Shown here: positions 31,134-32,418 of the stretch, piece after piece | Numbering within the stretch: position 1 is the stretch's first letter | How the letters are laid out: each line of letters opens with the position of its first letter | Source of the DNA: Ancylobacter defluvii | GTDB taxonomy: Bacteria; Pseudomonadota; Alphaproteobacteria; Rhizobiales; Xanthobacteraceae | Direction of reading: 5' to 3' | DNA length: 32,418 nt | NCBI RefSeq assembly: GCF_018390605.1 | Contig: NZ_JAHBGD010000013.1 | Location: 1 to 32,418 of the forward strand | The notes under the pieces: generated by a model | What the model saw: the letters and a program-made list of their open reading frames with translations, nothing else | Databases searched by the model: none | What the model was told of the DNA's origin: nothing | Made by a program: the position numbers and the translations under genes

Positions 31134-32416
31134 TGCTCGCTCTCGCCGGCGGCTCGCTCGCCGCCCTGTGCATCCTGGTGGTGATCGGCTTCCCGATCAT
31201 CGTGGCGCTGGTCGCCTCGGTGTTCATCTTCCTGTCGATCAGCGGCGGCTGGTCGCTCGCGCTGCCGCAGCAGACGCTCACCGGCGTCTCCGACTACATC
31301 CTCGTCACGCTGCCGCTGTTCATCCTCGCCGGCGGCATCATGAACAATGGCGGCATCGCCAAGCGGCTGTTCGACTTCGCGGTGGCGCTGGTCGGGTGGA
31401 TGCGCGGCGGCCTCGCCCATGTCGATGTGGTCACCTCGGTGCTGTTCGGCGGCATGATCGGCACCTCGGTGGCCGATCTCGCCGGCACCGGCTCGGTCAC
31501 CATCCCGCATCTGAAGAAGCACGGCTATCCCGGCCCCTTCGCGGCGGCGGTCACCGCGACCTCCTCGGGCATCGGCGTGCTGATCCCGCCCTCCTCGCCG
31601 ATGATCCTGTATTCGGCGGTGACCGGCACCTCGCTCGGCGCGCTGTTCCTCGCCGGCGTGGTGCCGGGCCTGCTCATGGGCGGCATGATGATGGGCGTGA
31701 TCTCCTACCTTGCCCCCCGCCGGGGCTGGGGCACCGCCGGCCCGTTCGTGCCGGCCGAGGTATGGCGCACCGGCAAGCGGGCGGTGCTGCCGCTCGGCCT
31801 GCCGGCCTTCATCCTGATCAGCCTGATCTCTGGCGTCTGCACGCCGAGCGAGGCCGGCGCCTTCGCCCTCGCCTATGCGTTCATCCTGTCGAAATTCGTC
31901 TACCGCTCCATCACCTGGTCGGAACTGCGCAAGGTGACGGTGGACGGGGTGATCATGACCGGCGAGGTGCTGATCGTGGTCGGCTTCTCCACCGCGCTCG
32001 GCTGGGCGCTGTCGCAGGCCAAGGTGCCGATGGTGCTGGCGGACGGCCTCCAGACGCTGTTCCCCTTCGAAGGGCAGACGCTGAAGCTGCTCGTGCTGCT
32101 GTTGCTGGCTCTGGTCGCCGGCATGGTGCTCGATCCGCTGATCCCGATGATCATGCCGGTGCTGCTGCCCTCGCTGATCGCCATGCAGGTCGATCTGGTG
32201 CATTTCGGCGTGCTGATCGTGGTGACGGTGGTGATCGGCCAGATCACCCCGCCGGTCGCCATCGCGATATTGGTCTCGGCCAAGATCGCGCGCGAGGATG
32301 TGGTGCATGTGTTCCGGGCCAACATGCCGTTCTTCTGGGGCATGGTCGCCTTCCTGATCCTGCTCACCGCGTTCCCGTGGCTCTCCACCGGCCTGCCGTC
32401 GCTGATGGCGGAATGA
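31130..32416 (+). CDS. dctM: TRAP transporter large membrane subunit (DctM)
   Basis: 428 residues, the usual length, with about 12 hydrophobic segments. It is the Na+-coupled channel of the TRAP importer. Family features are the early GFPIIVALVASVFIFL, TLPLFILAGGIMNNGGIAKRLFDFA, GMIGTSVADLAGTGSVTIPHLKKHGY, and the two pseudo-repeat ends IGVLIPPSSPMILYS and IGQITPPVAIAILVSAKIA, whose Pro-rich turns form the substrate site. The start overlaps the dctQ stop by 4 nt. It ends 2 nt before the window edge. Confidence 0.95.
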   Translation: MMLALAGGSLAALCILVVIGFPIIVALVASVFIFLSISGGWSLALPQQTLTGVSDYILVTLPLFILAGGIMNNGGIAKRLFDFAVALVGWMRGGLAHVDVVTSVLFGGMIGTSVADLAGTGSVTIPHLKKHGYPGPFAAAVTATSSGIGVLIPPSSPMILYSAVTGTSLGALFLAGVVPGLLMGGMMMGVISYLAPRRGWGTAGPFVPAEVWRTGKRAVLPLGLPAFILISLISGVCTPSEAGAFALAYAFILSKFVYRSITWSELRKVTVDGVIMTGEVLIVVGFSTALGWALSQAKVPMVLADGLQTLFPFEGQTLKLLVLLLLALVAGMVLDPLIPMIMPVLLPSLIAMQVDLVHFGVLIVVTVVIGQITPPVAIAILVSAKIAREDVVHVFRANMPFFWGMVAFLILLTAFPWLSTGLPSLMAE

Positions 32417-32418
32417 CG

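Overview
This is a GC-rich window whose gene content and codon use fit an alphaproteobacterium, most likely Hyphomicrobiales. The pointers are polar amino-acid ABC importers with divergent LysR regulators, an Aae-type efflux pump, a molybdenum hydroxylase with a tri-heme cytochrome, and a TRAP transporter. No rRNA, tRNA, CRISPR array or intact insertion sequence was seen. The species assignment is inference.

Layout. (1) 2-169: the C-terminal end of a pirin-like protein. (2) 490-6874, minus strand: a probable operon for metal and redox homeostasis. In transcription order it holds a secreted PepSY protein, a cytochrome b561, an OmpR-type response regulator, a sensor kinase, an ABC-exporter membrane domain with no ATPase domain, and a P1B-5-type metal ATPase ending in a hemerythrin domain. 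Related 25-nt-spaced intergenic repeats flank this block on both sides. (3) 7370-17034 plus 17067-18188: two amino-acid ABC importers laid out as mirror images. The left one (minus strand) ends in a CapA-like protein and has a LysR gene pointing away from it. The right one (plus strand) ends in an alanine-racemase-fold protein and has its own divergent LysR gene. The two LysR genes converge and overlap by 9 nt. (4) 18189-19392: a gene-poor stretch with a decayed XRE regulator remnant, an AT-rich island and a rho-independent terminator. (5) 19393-23000, minus strand: marR-aaeB-aaeX-aaeA, an aromatic-acid type efflux operon. (6) 23145-28289, minus strand: a TAT-exported molybdenum hydroxylase large subunit, its [2Fe-2S] subunit and a tri-heme cytochrome c, then an SDR oxidoreductase further upstream. 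(7) 28730-32416, plus strand: dctP, an arylmalonate-decarboxylase-like gene, dctQ and dctM, behind a good candidate sigma-54 promoter.

How the parts may work together. Regions 5-7 read as an organic or aromatic acid theme: uptake by TRAP, cofactor-free decarboxylation, oxidation in the cytoplasm and periplasm, and efflux of surplus acid. An operator-like sequence in front of marR recurs in the intergenic region between the SDR and TRAP units. Region 3 reads as uptake of amino-acid-like compounds with two non-standard enzymes attached.

The points most worth following up are the arylmalonate-decarboxylase-like enzyme inside a TRAP operon, the alanine-racemase-fold protein that has lost its catalytic tyrosines, and the P1B-5/hemerythrin operon with a sensor kinase whose periplasmic domain carries a Cys-Cys-His cluster.
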